Origin: Aliarcobacter butzleri
GTDB lineage: Bacteria; Campylobacterota; Campylobacteria; Campylobacterales; Arcobacteraceae
Direction of reading: 5' to 3'
Assembly: GCF_900187115.1 (NCBI RefSeq)
Contig: NZ_LT906455.1
Location: 1,550,001 to 1,614,000, forward strand
DNA: 64,000 bases
The notes beneath the pieces were generated by a model. It worked only from the letters and a program-made list of their open reading frames with translations, had not been told where the DNA came from and did not search any database. A program made the position numbers and the translations under genes. Below, in pieces: positions 53,958-64,000 of this stretch (the first letter of the stretch is position 1; each line of letters starts with the position of its first letter).

Positions 53958-54689
53958 TTATCCTTCAAATTTAAAATCAACAGAATACTTAACGACTTTT
54001 CCACTTGGAGGTACAGGATAAGCCACGTTTCTTTGTCCATCTAAATATGCTTTTAAAGATGCATCATAAGCTGCATCACCAGATACTTTTTGAAATTTAT
54101 AATCAAACTTCCCATTTTCATCAATCGTTATAACTACTTTTGCTACTAAATTAGTGTCTTGAGAAATAGGTGCACCTGATTGTAATATTTCATAAATTTT
54201 ACTTGCATAATCATCATTTTTTTCACCCTTTGAAGAGCTTTTTACTTTTGAATCTGTTGCAGTTTTTTCATCTTCTAATAATCTATCGATTTTAATATTT
54301 GTAGATTTTTTCTCTTTTTCAAATTTTGATTTAAATCTTTTAGGATCGATAGATTTTTCAACATTATTAACCTCTTCTTTTACAACTTTTTGTGCTGTCT
54401 CTTTTACATTAGCAAATAAAGATTTTAAATCAGGTCTCTTTTCATTTGAAGCAGAAGTTGCTTTTTCAACTACTTCTTCTTTTTCAATTATTTTTTCTAC
54501 TTTTTTTTGTACCATTTTTTTCTCAGCTATTTCTTCTATCATCTCCAGTTCAATAGTTGTTGAACTTGGTGTAATATTTATTTGTTCTTTAGTTGGAGAA
54601 AAAATATAAATCATAACTAAGAGACAAAAAGAAAGATATACTGTAATTGCAATTATCCCTGAAATTATAAATGAAGTTTTATTTTGCAT
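53958..54689 (-). CDS. tolA: TolA-like protein (TonB/TolA C-terminal domain)
   Basis: Inner-membrane protein linking TolQR to TolB/Pal. The 243 residues have one N-terminal membrane helix (about 7-30), a long Lys/Glu-rich helical region (about 45-140) and a C-terminal TonB/TolA-type domain (ISQDTNLVAKVVITIDENGK, then YPVPPSGKVVKYSVDFKFEG). The position tolQ-tolR-tolA-tolB identifies it as TolA rather than TonB. It is shorter than E. coli TolA (421), mainly in the helical region. Confidence 0.88.
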   Translation of the reverse strand: MQNKTSFIISGIIAITVYLSFCLLVMIYIFSPTKEQINITPSSTTIELEMIEEIAEKKMVQKKVEKIIEKEEVVEKATSASNEKRPDLKSLFANVKETAQKVVKEEVNNVEKSIDPKRFKSKFEKEKKSTNIKIDRLLEDEKTATDSKVKSSSKGEKNDDYASKIYEILQSGAPISQDTNLVAKVVITIDENGKFDYKFQKVSGDAAYDASLKAYLDGQRNVAYPVPPSGKVVKYSVDFKFEG

Positions 54690-54694
54690 CTATA

Positions 54695-55084
54695 TTATCC
54701 ATCTGTAACTAATGCTACTTTAAAAAATCCAGCTTCTTTTACTGATTTTAAAACATAAACAATATCATCATATTTTAAACTTTTATCAGCTCTTATATGA
54801 ACTGGAGTATTTTGATCTTTTCCATTTGAAAATAGTAAAAAACTATCTGCAAAATTTGCAATTTCTACTTTATTTTTATTTAATGTAACTATTCTATCTT
54901 TTGTAATTATAATATCAATTTTTTGAACATCTTGAGTTTGTTGACTTCTACTTCCTGTTGGAAGATTAATAGGTTCTTCAAACTCAATAACAGGTGCTGT
55001 TACCATTAATATTGCTAATAAAACTAGCATGATATCAACTAAAGGAGTGATATTTAAATCTGGTTTTTGATTAAAATCATACAC
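54695..55084 (-). CDS. tolR: TolR/ExbD biopolymer transport protein
   Basis: 129-residue ion-flow subunit with one membrane helix. LNITPLVDIMLVLLAILMVT contains the catalytic Asp of the proton channel. The periplasmic domain has PVHIRADKSLKYDDIVYVLK and GFFKVALVTDG. Start is GTG with AAGGATAATCTA as ribosome binding site. Partner of the TolQ gene four bases upstream. Confidence 0.93.
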   Translation of the reverse strand: MYDFNQKPDLNITPLVDIMLVLLAILMVTAPVIEFEEPINLPTGSRSQQTQDVQKIDIIITKDRIVTLNKNKVEIANFADSFLLFSNGKDQNTPVHIRADKSLKYDDIVYVLKSVKEAGFFKVALVTDG

Positions 55085-55088
55085 TAGA

Positions 55089-55649
55089 TTATCCTTTAGC
55101 TATTAAAATTTGTGATTGAGCCTTAAGAAAAATGCTTAATTCATAAACTTTTCTTGAAAGAATCTGATGGAATGTATAAGCGAAAATTGCCACTAAAATA
55201 CCTGCAGCTGTAGCAACTAATGCTTCACTGATTGCTGGTGCAATAATTGAAAATGCTACTTTTGATTGATTTGCAAATTTTGCAAATGATTCTAATATAC
55301 CAATAACTGTACCAAAAAGACCGATAAATGGTGATGTTGAAGATATAATTGCTAACCAAGAAAGTCCAGAACTTGCATCTTTAATTATATTAATTTCACA
55401 TGCATGTAATAACTCTTTTGAAGCTATATTGTTTGAACATTTATTAAGTGCAGATAAAGGTGAAAATCTAGTTTCTCTTGAAGTTAATGCCTCTAGAGAT
55501 CTTTTTTCATTGCTAATAAGTGAACTTAGAACATTATTTCTGTGCAAAAAAATCCAAAAAGTAAGTACGATATAAACTGACAATAGTGCTAAAACTATAT
55601 AAGTTATAGCACTACTATTTGCCAAATAATTTAGTAATGTAGTAATCAT
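55089..55649 (-). CDS. tolQ: TolQ/ExbB biopolymer transport protein
   Basis: 186-residue inner-membrane motor subunit with three helices. The conserved part is LAIISSTSPFIGLFGTVIGILESF (cited piecewise) and AISEALVATAAGILVAIFAY. In the Tol complex it uses proton-motive force with TolR. It has no ribosome binding site. Its ATG begins six bases after the atpC stop, so its translation probably depends on ribosomes finishing atpC, tying it to the ATP synthase operon. Confidence 0.93.
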   Translation of the reverse strand: MITTLLNYLANSSAITYIVLALLSVYIVLTFWIFLHRNNVLSSLISNEKRSLEALTSRETRFSPLSALNKCSNNIASKELLHACEINIIKDASSGLSWLAIISSTSPFIGLFGTVIGILESFAKFANQSKVAFSIIAPAISEALVATAAGILVAIFAYTFHQILSRKVYELSIFLKAQSQILIAKG

Positions 55650-55655
55650 GTATTT

Positions 55656-56033
55656 TTATGCAAATGAATTGATTTTAGCTTCAACTGCCGCAACTGAAAT
55701 GTTAGAATCTTTTACAGAATTAACTAACTCTTTTGCTGCTTCAATATTTTTAGCAATTTCAGAATCTTTTCCAGCCGTTAATGCAATAGCTCCATCTGCT
55801 AAAACATCAACTGATTTCTCATCTACTTTAACATGTCCCCAATTAATAGCAACAGCTTCTGTAGAATCCACTTTTTCAATAACGATAACACCTACAGTTA
55901 ATGAAGAAACTAATGATGAGTGTCCTGGTAGAACACCGAACTCTCCCTCTTTACCAGGAAGAGTTACAGTTTTCACATCATCATTAAATATTTCTCCATT
56001 AGGTGTAACGATTGATAGTTTAATTGTATCCAT
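55656..56033 (-). CDS. atpC: ATP synthase epsilon subunit
   Basis: F1 stalk subunit, 125 residues; also inhibits ATPase activity. KLSIVTPNGEIFNDDVKTVT and LPGKEGEFGVLPGHSSLVSS are diagnostic, and the C-terminal helices include AAKELVNSVKDSNI. AAGGCATAACT precedes ATG. Last of seven atp genes. Confidence 0.96.
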   Translation of the reverse strand: MDTIKLSIVTPNGEIFNDDVKTVTLPGKEGEFGVLPGHSSLVSSLTVGVIVIEKVDSTEAVAINWGHVKVDEKSVDVLADGAIALTAGKDSEIAKNIEAAKELVNSVKDSNISVAAVEAKINSFA

Positions 56034-56056
56034 AGTTATGCCTTAATGGTTTTTTG

Positions 56057-57463
<1,407 letters not shown>

Positions 57464-57470
57464 TTATAAA

Positions 57471-58358
57471 TTATTTTAATGCTTCAACACCACTGATAAT
57501 CTCTATCAGCTCTGTTGTAATTGCAGCTTGTCTTGCTTTATTGTATTCAACCGTTAAACTATTAACTTTTTCTTTCGCATTTTTACTTGCAGCTTCCATA
57601 GCTTGCATTCTAGCACTATGCTCTGCAGCTAAAGAATCAATTAAAGCGTAATACATATTAAAATCAATATATTTATCAGTTAATTCATTTAAAACTTCAT
57701 CTTCGTCTTCTTCTGGTTCAATATTTAACATAGAAGCATTATCTTGAATTTTAACATCATCTAAACTAATTGGTAATAAATCTCTAACCCTAATTTCTTG
57801 AGATAGCATATTTAAAAACCCATTATAAACAATTACTACTTTGTCAGTAACTTCATTTTTAAAATCTTCAACAACATTATGAATAAACTCAGCAGCTCTA
57901 TCATAATCAGGTGCAGATGATAAATCAGTAGCTTTTTGCTCTATTGTCATTCCTTGGAATGAGAAAAAGTCAACACCTTTTCTTCCAGCAGCTCTTAATC
58001 TAACTTTTGTACCTTTTGCTTCATATTCAGAAATTAATCTACTAACAGTCTTAATTGTTGCCATATTAAAACCACCGCAAAGCCCTTTATCAGCAGTTAC
58101 AAAAACAATATCAACTGTTTTTGGATTATCATTTTGTAAAAATGATCTACCAATATTTCCATCATCTTGAACTTTGCTAACTCTAGCAGCAATATCAGAA
58201 AGAACATCATTTATCTTATGTGCATAACTTCTTGCTTGTTCAGACAATTGTCTTGTACGAGTAAGTTTTGCAGAAGACACAAGCTTCATAGCTTTAGTTG
58301 TTTTCTGAGTATTTTTAACACTACCTATTTTTAATTTTATCTCTTTTAAGTTAGCCAT
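57471..58358 (-). CDS. atpG: ATP synthase gamma subunit
   Basis: Central rotary shaft, 295 residues. N-terminal LKEIKLKIGSVKNTQKTTKA and MKLVSSAKLTR, C-terminal ARMQAMEAASKNAKEKVNSL and YNKARQAAITTELIEIISG, both parts of the coiled coil. In between, KGLCGGFN. AAGGATTAGTCA precedes ATG. Confidence 0.97.
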   Translation of the reverse strand: MANLKEIKLKIGSVKNTQKTTKAMKLVSSAKLTRTRQLSEQARSYAHKINDVLSDIAARVSKVQDDGNIGRSFLQNDNPKTVDIVFVTADKGLCGGFNMATIKTVSRLISEYEAKGTKVRLRAAGRKGVDFFSFQGMTIEQKATDLSSAPDYDRAAEFIHNVVEDFKNEVTDKVVIVYNGFLNMLSQEIRVRDLLPISLDDVKIQDNASMLNIEPEEDEDEVLNELTDKYIDFNMYYALIDSLAAEHSARMQAMEAASKNAKEKVNSLTVEYNKARQAAITTELIEIISGVEALK

Positions 58359-58368
58359 TGACTAATCC

Positions 58369-59886
58369 TTAGTTTGCATTGAATACAGTTTTAAACTCTT
58401 CTAATGCAGCTTTTAATTGTGTCTCTGTATTGTCATCGATTTTTTGACTTGCTTTAATTGCTTCTAAAATATTTGAATATTTTTGTTCAAAGAACGCATG
58501 TAATTCAGCTTCAAATCTAACAACATCTTTAACTGCAATATCATTTAAGTACCCTTTAGTACCTGCATAAATAATTACAATTTGTTTTTCAATAACTAAT
58601 GGTTTATTAACACCTTGTTTTAAAACTTCAACCATTCTTTGTCCAAGTTCTAACTCTCTTCTTGTTGCTTCATCTAAATCAGATGCAAATTGTGCAAATG
58701 CTTCAAGTTCTCTATATTGTGCTAAAGATAATTTTAAAGTACCAGCAACTTGTTTTGTAGCTTTAATTTGTGCAGCTCCACCAACTCTTGATACTGATAA
58801 ACCAACGTTAATTGCAGGTCTAATACCTGAGTTAAATAAGTTAGTTTCTAAGAAAATTTGTCCATCAGTAATAGAAATTACGTTTGTTGGAATATATGCA
58901 GCAACGTCTCCAGCTTGTGTTTCGATGATTGGCAGAGCTGTCATTGATCCAGCACCTCTTTCATCTGACATTTTTGCAGCTCTTTCTAATAATCTTGAGT
59001 GTAGATAGAATACATCCCCTGGGTATGCTTCTCTTCCTGGAGGTCTTCTTAAAATTAATGACATTTCTCTATATGCAACAGCATGTTTAGATAAATCATC
59101 ATAAATAATTAATGCATGTTTTCCATTATCTCTAAAGTACTCACCAATTGTAACACCAGTATATGGAGCTAAGAATTGTAAAGCAGATGAATCAGCAGCA
59201 CTTGCATTTACAACAATTGTATAATCCATAGCACCTGATTCTTCTAATGTTCTAACAACAGAAGCAATAGAAGATGATTTTTGTCCAATTGCAACATAAA
59301 TACAAATTACATTTTCACCTTTTTGGTTAAGAATTGTATCAATCGCAACTGTAGTTTTACCAGTTTGTCTATCACCAATAATAAGCTCTCTTTGCCCTCT
59401 TCCGATTGGAACTAATGCATCAATAGCTTTAATACCTGTTTGTAATGGCTCATGAACTGATTTTCTAGCCATAATTCCAGGAGCTTTTTCTTCAACAAAT
59501 CTTGTTTCAGTAGCAGCAATAGCACCTTTACCATCAATTGGCTCACCAAGTGCATTTACAACTCTTCCAACTAAAGCTTCTCCAACTGGTGTTTCTAAAA
59601 GTTTTCCAACTCTTTTACAAGAAGTACCTTCTCTTAAACCTTCACCTTTTCCAAGTATAACAACCCCAACAGAAGATTCTTCTAAGTTTGAAGCAAGACC
59701 TTTCTCACCATTTTCAAACTCAACAATTTCTCCAGCCATTACATTTTTTAGACCGTAAACTTGAGCAATACCATCTGCATAAGAGATAATTTTACCAGTT
59801 TCATTTACATCTACATTTAATTCAAAGTTATCAATTCTTTCTTTAATTATAGAACTGATTTCATCAGCTTGAATTTTTGCACCCAT
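58369..59886 (-). CDS. atpA: ATP synthase alpha subunit
   Basis: Regulatory nucleotide-binding F1 subunit, 505 residues. [18 protein letters not shown] is its Walker [21 protein letters not shown] carries Walker B, and the F1 alpha/beta signature is present as [26 protein letters not shown] precedes ATG. Typical length and sequence throughout. Confidence 0.98.
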   Translation of the reverse strand: MGAKIQADEISSIIKERIDNFELNVDVNETGKIISYADGIAQVYGLKNVMAGEIVEFENGEKGLASNLEESSVGVVILGKGEGLREGTSCKRVGKLLETPVGEALVGRVVNALGEPIDGKGAIAATETRFVEEKAPGIMARKSVHEPLQTGIKAIDALVPIGRGQRELIIGDRQTGKTTVAIDTILNQKGENVICIYVAIGQKSSSIASVVRTLEESGAMDYTIVVNASAADSSALQFLAPYTGVTIGEYFRDNGKHALIIYDDLSKHAVAYREMSLILRRPPGREAYPGDVFYLHSRLLERAAKMSDERGAGSMTALPIIETQAGDVAAYIPTNVISITDGQIFLETNLFNSGIRPAINVGLSVSRVGGAAQIKATKQVAGTLKLSLAQYRELEAFAQFASDLDEATRRELELGQRMVEVLKQGVNKPLVIEKQIVIIYAGTKGYLNDIAVKDVVRFEAELHAFFEQKYSNILEAIKASQKIDDNTETQLKAALEEFKTVFNAN

Positions 59887-59907
59887 TCAATTTCTCCTTT
59901 ATAAGTT

Positions 59908-60438
59908 CTAAACTGCTTTTAAAATATGATCAATTAACTGTGATTTTAATCTATCTTTAGAAAAAGATATTTCAACCCCAAGTCCATCAATATCAACTTT
60001 AATACCATCATAATCACAAACATTTTGTGATAAAGATAATTTAACATCAAATTTTTTACTAAATTGTTTTTCAATTGATGATATATAATCACTTGATAAT
60101 TCTTGATTAGTATAAACAACACCTATATAATTGTTATTCATTTTTGCAAGTTGGATATTTAAATCTTTTGCAATAAATGGTAATAAATCTAATCTTCTTT
60201 TTTCACCAAGCAATTTAATAAAATTATTTAATGAATTATCAGTACCATCAACGAAAGAGATTATTAAATCTACTTTTGATTTATCAGATATCTCTGGTGA
60301 AGATATAATAGAATTAAATCTTTCATCAGCAAAAGCTGAAGCTACTTGATTTAATTTATTACTAATTGTGTTAATTGATTCACTATTTCTACCATCAATT
60401 AATGCTTTTACGTATCTTTTTGCTACTAAATCTTTCAT
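59908..60438 (-). CDS. atpH: ATP synthase delta subunit
   Basis: Peripheral-stalk subunit, 176 residues: LVAKRYVKALIDGRNSESIN at the start, LNNFIKLLGEKRRLDLLPFI in the middle, and VDIDGLGVEISFSKDRLKSQ near the end. Its ATG overlaps the atpF stop (TAATG), giving coupled translation. Confidence 0.93.
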   Translation of the reverse strand: MKDLVAKRYVKALIDGRNSESINTISNKLNQVASAFADERFNSIISSPEISDKSKVDLIISFVDGTDNSLNNFIKLLGEKRRLDLLPFIAKDLNIQLAKMNNNYIGVVYTNQELSSDYISSIEKQFSKKFDVKLSLSQNVCDYDGIKVDIDGLGVEISFSKDRLKSQLIDHILKAV

Positions 60439-60950
60439 TATGCTACCTTCTTAAGAACAACATCTACTAACTCTTGTTGAGTCAATTTAATATTTTCAGA
60501 ACTTAATAGCTCTTCAAGAACTTCAGCAACAACTTGTTTCTTAGCTTTTGATGTCTCAATTTTCATCATCTCTTCTAAATTTCTATTTAGATTAGTAATA
60601 TCTGCATCTACAGCAGTTGTAACTTTTTGCTTAACTGAATCAATATCAGTTTTCGCACTTTCAATAATCTCTGCAGCAAGTTTTCTTGCTTCTTCTAATT
60701 TTTTTTGTGCATCTGTAACTTTATCTTGAGAAGCTTTTAAAGTTTCTTGAACTTTATCAAGTTCTGCTTGAATAGATAAAGTTCTATTAGCAAAAAATGC
60801 TTTAATTTTATCAGCAAGTAAATACCATAAAATCGCAGCAAATATAATAAAGTTAACGGTTCTTTGTACTATATCAGTCTCTACCGCACCTTGGCTTGCA
60901 AATAATGCAACAGGAGCTAAAGCTAACCCAAGTAATAAAATTCTTTTCAT
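60438..60950 (-). CDS. atpF: ATP synthase b subunit
   Basis: Peripheral-stalk membrane subunit, 170 residues. A hydrophobic N-terminal region includes a likely signal-like first helix (MKRILLLGLALAPVALFASQ) and the b-type anchor VNFIIFAAILWYLLADKIKA. A long charged coiled coil follows to the C-terminus. GGGGATTGGAAAT precedes ATG. The N-terminal extra hydrophobic stretch is unusual compared with E. coli b. Confidence 0.93.
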   Translation of the reverse strand: MKRILLLGLALAPVALFASQGAVETDIVQRTVNFIIFAAILWYLLADKIKAFFANRTLSIQAELDKVQETLKASQDKVTDAQKKLEEARKLAAEIIESAKTDIDSVKQKVTTAVDADITNLNRNLEEMMKIETSKAKKQVVAEVLEELLSSENIKLTQQELVDVVLKKVA

Positions 60951-60963
60951 ATTTCCAATCCCC

Positions 60964-61386
60964 TTAAATAGAACTAAGCTTAGCTTTTAAGCTATCGTTA
61001 AATTGAGGCATTGATGATATTAAAGAATCCTTTAATGCTTTTGTTTCATCTTGTAAATTTTTAGCAAACTCAGCAGATTTTGCTTCTAAATTTAATTTAG
61101 CACTTACAAGTTTCGCATCAGCACTCTCTTTTGCTTCCTTATATGCTTGTTCTCTAATAACAGCCGCTTCTTTTTTAGCTTTAGAAATGATTTCATTTGC
61201 TTCAGCTAACATCCCTTCTACATCTGCACCGTTTGATTTTGCATCTTCTAAATCTTTTTTTATAGAAGATGTTCTTTCATCCATGTGTTTTAATAGTGGT
61301 TTGAAAAGACAACTGTTTAGTCTAGCAACAACTAAAAGAAAGATGATACCAGAGCTAAGCAATAATACAGGACTTATGTCTAACAT
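60964..61386 (-). CDS. atpF': ATP synthase b' subunit
   Basis: Second peripheral-stalk subunit (140 residues), typical of Campylobacterota. Short N-terminal anchor (PVLLLSSGIIFLLVVARLNS), then a coiled coil from about residue 35 with KPLLKHMDERTSSIKKDLED. It likely pairs with AtpF in the stator. GGAGGAATGA precedes ATG. The extended -10 and the palindrome upstream mark it as first gene of the atp operon. Confidence 0.92.
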   Translation of the reverse strand: MLDISPVLLLSSGIIFLLVVARLNSCLFKPLLKHMDERTSSIKKDLEDAKSNGADVEGMLAEANEIISKAKKEAAVIREQAYKEAKESADAKLVSAKLNLEAKSAEFAKNLQDETKALKDSLISSMPQFNDSLKAKLSSI

Positions 61387-61409
61387 TCATTCCTCCATAT
61401 TTTTTACAG

Positions 61410-61438
61410 TTTAGTTTAACTAAAACGCTAATATTCTA
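61410..61438 (-). promoter_or_regulatory. Promoter and palindrome upstream of the atp operon
   Basis: Minus-strand TGTTAGAAT (extended -10, hexamer at 61433-61438) lies about 50 bases before the atpF' ATG. A perfect 15-bp palindrome TTTAGTT-T-AACTAAA (61410-61424) sits just downstream, at or near the predicted transcript start, a plausible operator. Confidence 0.5.
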
Positions 61439-61504
61439 ACAAAATAAAATATAAAAAAATATTAAAGGAGTGAATAAGACTCTAGTTTTTTTTAAAAAGT
61501 TTAA

Positions 61505-62359
61505 CTATTGTATATTAAAGTAACTAGATATTTTATCTATGTCTTCTTGTGAGTTGAATTCAATCTTAAAGTAATTTTTTTCAGTTTTTACTTTTAGATT
61601 ATTTTCTTGTAATTTTTGTACTATATTATCTAAAGAACTAAAATTATATTCAGATGTAGGTTTTGATTTTTTTGGTTTATCTTCTTTTTTTTCTTTTATT
61701 TCTTTAACTAATTTTTCAGTTTCTCTAACAGAAAGTTTTTGTCCAATGATAGAATCACAAATCATTTTTTGTTCATCATTATCAAGTCCCAACATTATTT
61801 TTGCATGACCTGCACTAATTTTATCAGTTGCAAGAAATTGTTGAACATAAGAGTTTAATTGTAATAATCTTAAAGTATTAGTTATAGAAGTTCTACTTTT
61901 AAACACTTTTTTTGATAATTCTTCATGAGTAATATTATGTTCATTTAATAATTGTGCATAACAAAATGCCAATTCAATAACATTTAAATCATCTCTTTGA
62001 ATATTTTCAATTAGTGCTAATTCTCTTAATTTTAGCTCTTCAGCATCAACAATAACTGCTTTTATCTCTTCAATTTCAGCTAATTTATGAGCTCTTAATC
62101 TTCTCTCACCTGCAATTAAAGTAAAAGTTCCATCATCATTTTCAACAACAACTATTGGTTGTAATAAACCATGTTCTTTTATTGATTCACTTAACTCTTG
62201 TAATTTTTCTTCATCAAATATTTTTCTTGGTTGATTTGGATTGGCTTTAATCAATGAAACATTGATTTTTCTTATTCCAGATTTAACATTACCATTTGAA
62301 TTCTCATAAGCAGACTCAACTTCACCTAATAATTCTCCTAATCCTCTACCTAAAGCCAT
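61505..62359 (-). CDS. parB: Chromosome partitioning protein ParB
   Basis: DNA- and CTP-binding partition protein. The 284 residues have NPNQPRKIFDEEKLQELSES, GERRLRAHKLAEIEEIKAVI (the CTP/nuclease-like box), and an HTH LSKKVFKSRTSITNTLRLLQ, followed by SAGHAKIMLGL. Its C-terminal dimer domain is short. ParA lies 20 bases upstream on the same strand. No strong parS match was found near the gene by eye. Confidence 0.95.
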   Translation of the reverse strand: MALGRGLGELLGEVESAYENSNGNVKSGIRKINVSLIKANPNQPRKIFDEEKLQELSESIKEHGLLQPIVVVENDDGTFTLIAGERRLRAHKLAEIEEIKAVIVDAEELKLRELALIENIQRDDLNVIELAFCYAQLLNEHNITHEELSKKVFKSRTSITNTLRLLQLNSYVQQFLATDKISAGHAKIMLGLDNDEQKMICDSIIGQKLSVRETEKLVKEIKEKKEDKPKKSKPTSEYNFSSLDNIVQKLQENNLKVKTEKNYFKIEFNSQEDIDKISSYFNIQ

Positions 62360-62379
62360 ACTATTTCCTATAAATAAAA

Positions 62380-63156
62380 TTATCCTGTAATTGCTTTTGC
62401 CAAATTAACATAAGCTTTTGTTCCAATAGAATTTGTATCATAAAGCATAATTGGTTTACCAAAACTTGGACTTTCTGCAAGTTTAACATTTCTTGGAATA
62501 ACAACATAAGAGTCATCATCAATTTTAAATAATTTATTTTCAAAGTGTTGTGCTAAATCAGCAAAAACTTGTTTTGATAAATTATTTTGAGAACTATACA
62601 TCGTTGGTAAAAATCCTCTTATTTGTAAAGACTGATTTATAGTTTGTTTTACTAATTTTATTGTATTTAATAACTGTGCAAGCCCTTCTAATGCAAAAAA
62701 CTCACATTGAATAGGTATTAAAACAGAAGTTGATGCACTCAAAGTATTAATTGTTATTGGTCCAAGTGCTGGAGGAGAGTCTATGATAACATAGTCATAA
62801 TCGCTTTTAACTGTATCAATTTTTCTTTTTAATACAAGTTCTCTTTCTTTAGTATTTTTATAGAACTCTTTTTCAATTCCAACAAGACCAATATTTGAAG
62901 GTGCAACTTTTAAATTTTCTATTTCAGAATCTAAAATAATTTCATTTAATTCTTTTGTACCTAGCATTACATGGTATATGTTATATTCATAAGTATCTCT
63001 ATGAAATCCTAAAGATGTAGTCGCATTTGCTTGAGGATCAGCATCTATTAATAGAACTTTTTTACCCTCAAGTGCCAGTGCGGCACTTAAGTTTACAGCA
63101 GTTGTTGTTTTACCAACTCCGCCCTTTTGATTAGCTATTGAAATAATTTCTGTCAT
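62380..63156 (-). CDS. parA: Chromosome partitioning ATPase ParA
   Basis: Walker-type ATPase (258 residues) that moves ParB-bound origins. Deviant Walker A KGGVGKTTTAVNLSAAL, then ADPQANATTSLG, DYVIIDSPPALGP and PIQCEFFALEGLAQL. It starts with an ATGA overlap on the birA stop and is followed by parB. It sits upstream of the ATP synthase genes, an arrangement common in Campylobacterota. Confidence 0.96.
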   Translation of the reverse strand: MTEIISIANQKGGVGKTTTAVNLSAALALEGKKVLLIDADPQANATTSLGFHRDTYEYNIYHVMLGTKELNEIILDSEIENLKVAPSNIGLVGIEKEFYKNTKERELVLKRKIDTVKSDYDYVIIDSPPALGPITINTLSASTSVLIPIQCEFFALEGLAQLLNTIKLVKQTINQSLQIRGFLPTMYSSQNNLSKQVFADLAQHFENKLFKIDDDSYVVIPRNVKLAESPSFGKPIMLYDTNSIGTKAYVNLAKAITG

Positions 63157-63788
63157 CTTAAACTAAATACCTTTTTGTTATTTATTTGTATGGAACCATC
63201 ATCATTTAAAATTGCACTTTCTAAAGATATTTTCTGATTATCAATGGTTGTTTGGAATTTCTTACTTTTTTCAAATTCTATCTTAAAATCACTAAATATT
63301 TGCTTCCATGAAATTTTTTTTTCAATTTCAAAAAAATAATTTTTTAAAACTTCATCAACATCTATTTTAATATCAAGCTTTTCATACTCTTTTTCAACAT
63401 CTAAAAGATTTAATCCTATTCCACAAAAAATCTGATTTTTTGACATAGATGTTATAGTTCCACCAATTTTTTTATTTTCTATATAAAAATCATTTGGCCA
63501 CTTTATCCAAACTTGTGAGCCTAAGTTTTTTAAAATATTTTTTAATATATAGGTAAAATATATAGAAGTACTTTGAAGTGGTAAATTTTTTGGCAAACTA
63601 TTTATATCCAAAGCAAAAGAGAAAAATAAATTTCCTTTTTTTCCTATCCAAGAGTTTCCTCTACTTCCAATTCCTTGTGTTTGCAAATCTGTAACTATAC
63701 ACAAAGGATTTGTATATTCATTTTTTGAAATATACTCTTTCAAATATTTATGAGTTGAATCAACTTCATCTAGTCTTATTATTTTCAT
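63153..63788 (-). CDS. birA: Biotin-protein ligase BirA (short form)
   Basis: Attaches biotin to acetyl-CoA carboxylase. The 211 residues lack the N-terminal repressor HTH, so it is an enzyme only. Motifs: IIRLDEVDSTHKYLKEYISK, TQGIGSRGNSWIGKKGNLFF (nucleotide loop) and the KWPNDFYIENKKIGGT signature, which holds the catalytic Lys. Stop overlaps parA by four bases. No clear ribosome binding site precedes the ATG. Confidence 0.92.
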   Translation of the reverse strand: MKIIRLDEVDSTHKYLKEYISKNEYTNPLCIVTDLQTQGIGSRGNSWIGKKGNLFFSFALDINSLPKNLPLQSTSIYFTYILKNILKNLGSQVWIKWPNDFYIENKKIGGTITSMSKNQIFCGIGLNLLDVEKEYEKLDIKIDVDEVLKNYFFEIEKKISWKQIFSDFKIEFEKSKKFQTTIDNQKISLESAILNDDGSIQINNKKVFSLR

Positions 63789-63881
63789 TTGGAGATTATA
63801 TATAATTAAATTGGAATAATGTATTAATTAAATAAACAACATATTTAAAGCAAAATAGTATTTTTCACTCATATTTAATCC

Positions 63882-64000
63882 TTAATAGAGATTTGGTCTA
63901 AAAAAATAGATATCTAATAATGTTGTTTTTATTTTCTTTATTTCTGGAACATCTTCTAAATTTTCTAGCTTTATATGATATTTCCCTTTTGAAAGTACTA
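63882..64000 (-). CDS. C-terminus of an unidentified protein (5' end outside window)
   Basis: The minus-strand frame entering the right edge reads VLSKGKYHIKLENLEDVPEI and ends IYFFRPNLY before TAA. Only 39 residues are visible; I do not recognise them. The downstream stretch (63789-63881) contains only a 14-codon frame with an AAGGA ribosome binding site at 63828-63872, probably chance or a degraded remnant. Confidence 0.5.
   Translation of the reverse strand, partial: VLSKGKYHIKLENLEDVPEIKKIKTTLLDIYFFRPNLY

Overview
The window is a low-GC, gene-dense chromosomal stretch from a member of the Campylobacterota. Gene content and order suggest Arcobacter/Aliarcobacter. The evidence is a CiaB homologue, histidine kinases with the HQWRQ box, a catalase-peroxidase, an ATP synthase operon with a separate b' gene preceded by birA-parA-parB, and A+T-rich leaders with AAGGA-type ribosome binding sites. 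No rRNA, tRNA, CRISPR array, insertion sequence or prophage was seen. No gene-free stretch exceeds 300 bases. The longest, 27443-27721, carries a candidate structured RNA.

Left part (1-27.4 kb). It opens with a truncated NIT-GAF-PAS-GGDEF signalling protein, then a DbpA-like RNA helicase and a DedA protein. htpG and katG are divergent, and their shared control region holds a near-consensus CIRCE (HrcA) element and a perfect PerR/Fur-type palindrome. Next come ciaB (carrying an HEYGH metallopeptidase motif), a small ankyrin protein, and a LetAB lipid-transport locus. In that locus LetB has seven MCE domains and LetA is split into two genes. After it are a truncated globin, a GGDEF-EAL protein with a periplasmic CxxCH motif, an outer-membrane barrel, and an EamA transporter. 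A 65-residue membrane protein has a structured leader that could hide its Shine-Dalgarno sequence. The section ends with YbaK, YceI, an AlkC-like repair protein, a RhuM/phospholipase-D-like fusion, a zinc-ribbon/pentapeptide/membrane protein, a DJ-1 protein, and a methyltransferase preceded by an overlapping 27-codon ORF.

Middle part (27.4-43 kb). This is an iron and stress region. A TonB receptor with a signalling (STN) domain belongs with FecR and an ECF sigma factor, but a hicAB toxin-antitoxin pair lies between them. An arginase-family enzyme follows. leuA lacks its allosteric domain and is preceded by a leucine-codon leader peptide. mazEF lies between two AraC regulators. The second regulator is divergent from another TonB receptor whose promoter carries a Fur-box-like sequence. 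Fe-superoxide dismutase, an MscS channel and a Mn-dependent pyrophosphatase close the section.

Right part (42.6-64 kb). Every gene here is on the minus strand. An amino-acid module reads AGCS symporter, histidine kinase, response regulator, aspA, a one-domain asparaginase and a LUD protein. Upstream of it, in transcription order, are birA-parA-parB, atpF'-F-H-A-G-D-C, tolQ-R-A-B-pal-cpoB, slyD and fabD-mtnN. The ATP synthase genes run into tolQ with a 6-base gap and no ribosome binding site for tolQ, so synthesis of the proton pump and of a proton-driven envelope machine may be coupled.

The strongest leads for something undescribed are the CiaB metallopeptidase signature, the RhuM-PLD and zinc-ribbon/pentapeptide neighbours, the structured RNA with a G7 tract, the SD-sequestering leader of the 65-residue protein, and the leucine leader in front of a leuA without a regulatory domain. 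All calls were made by reading the sequence; no database search was run.
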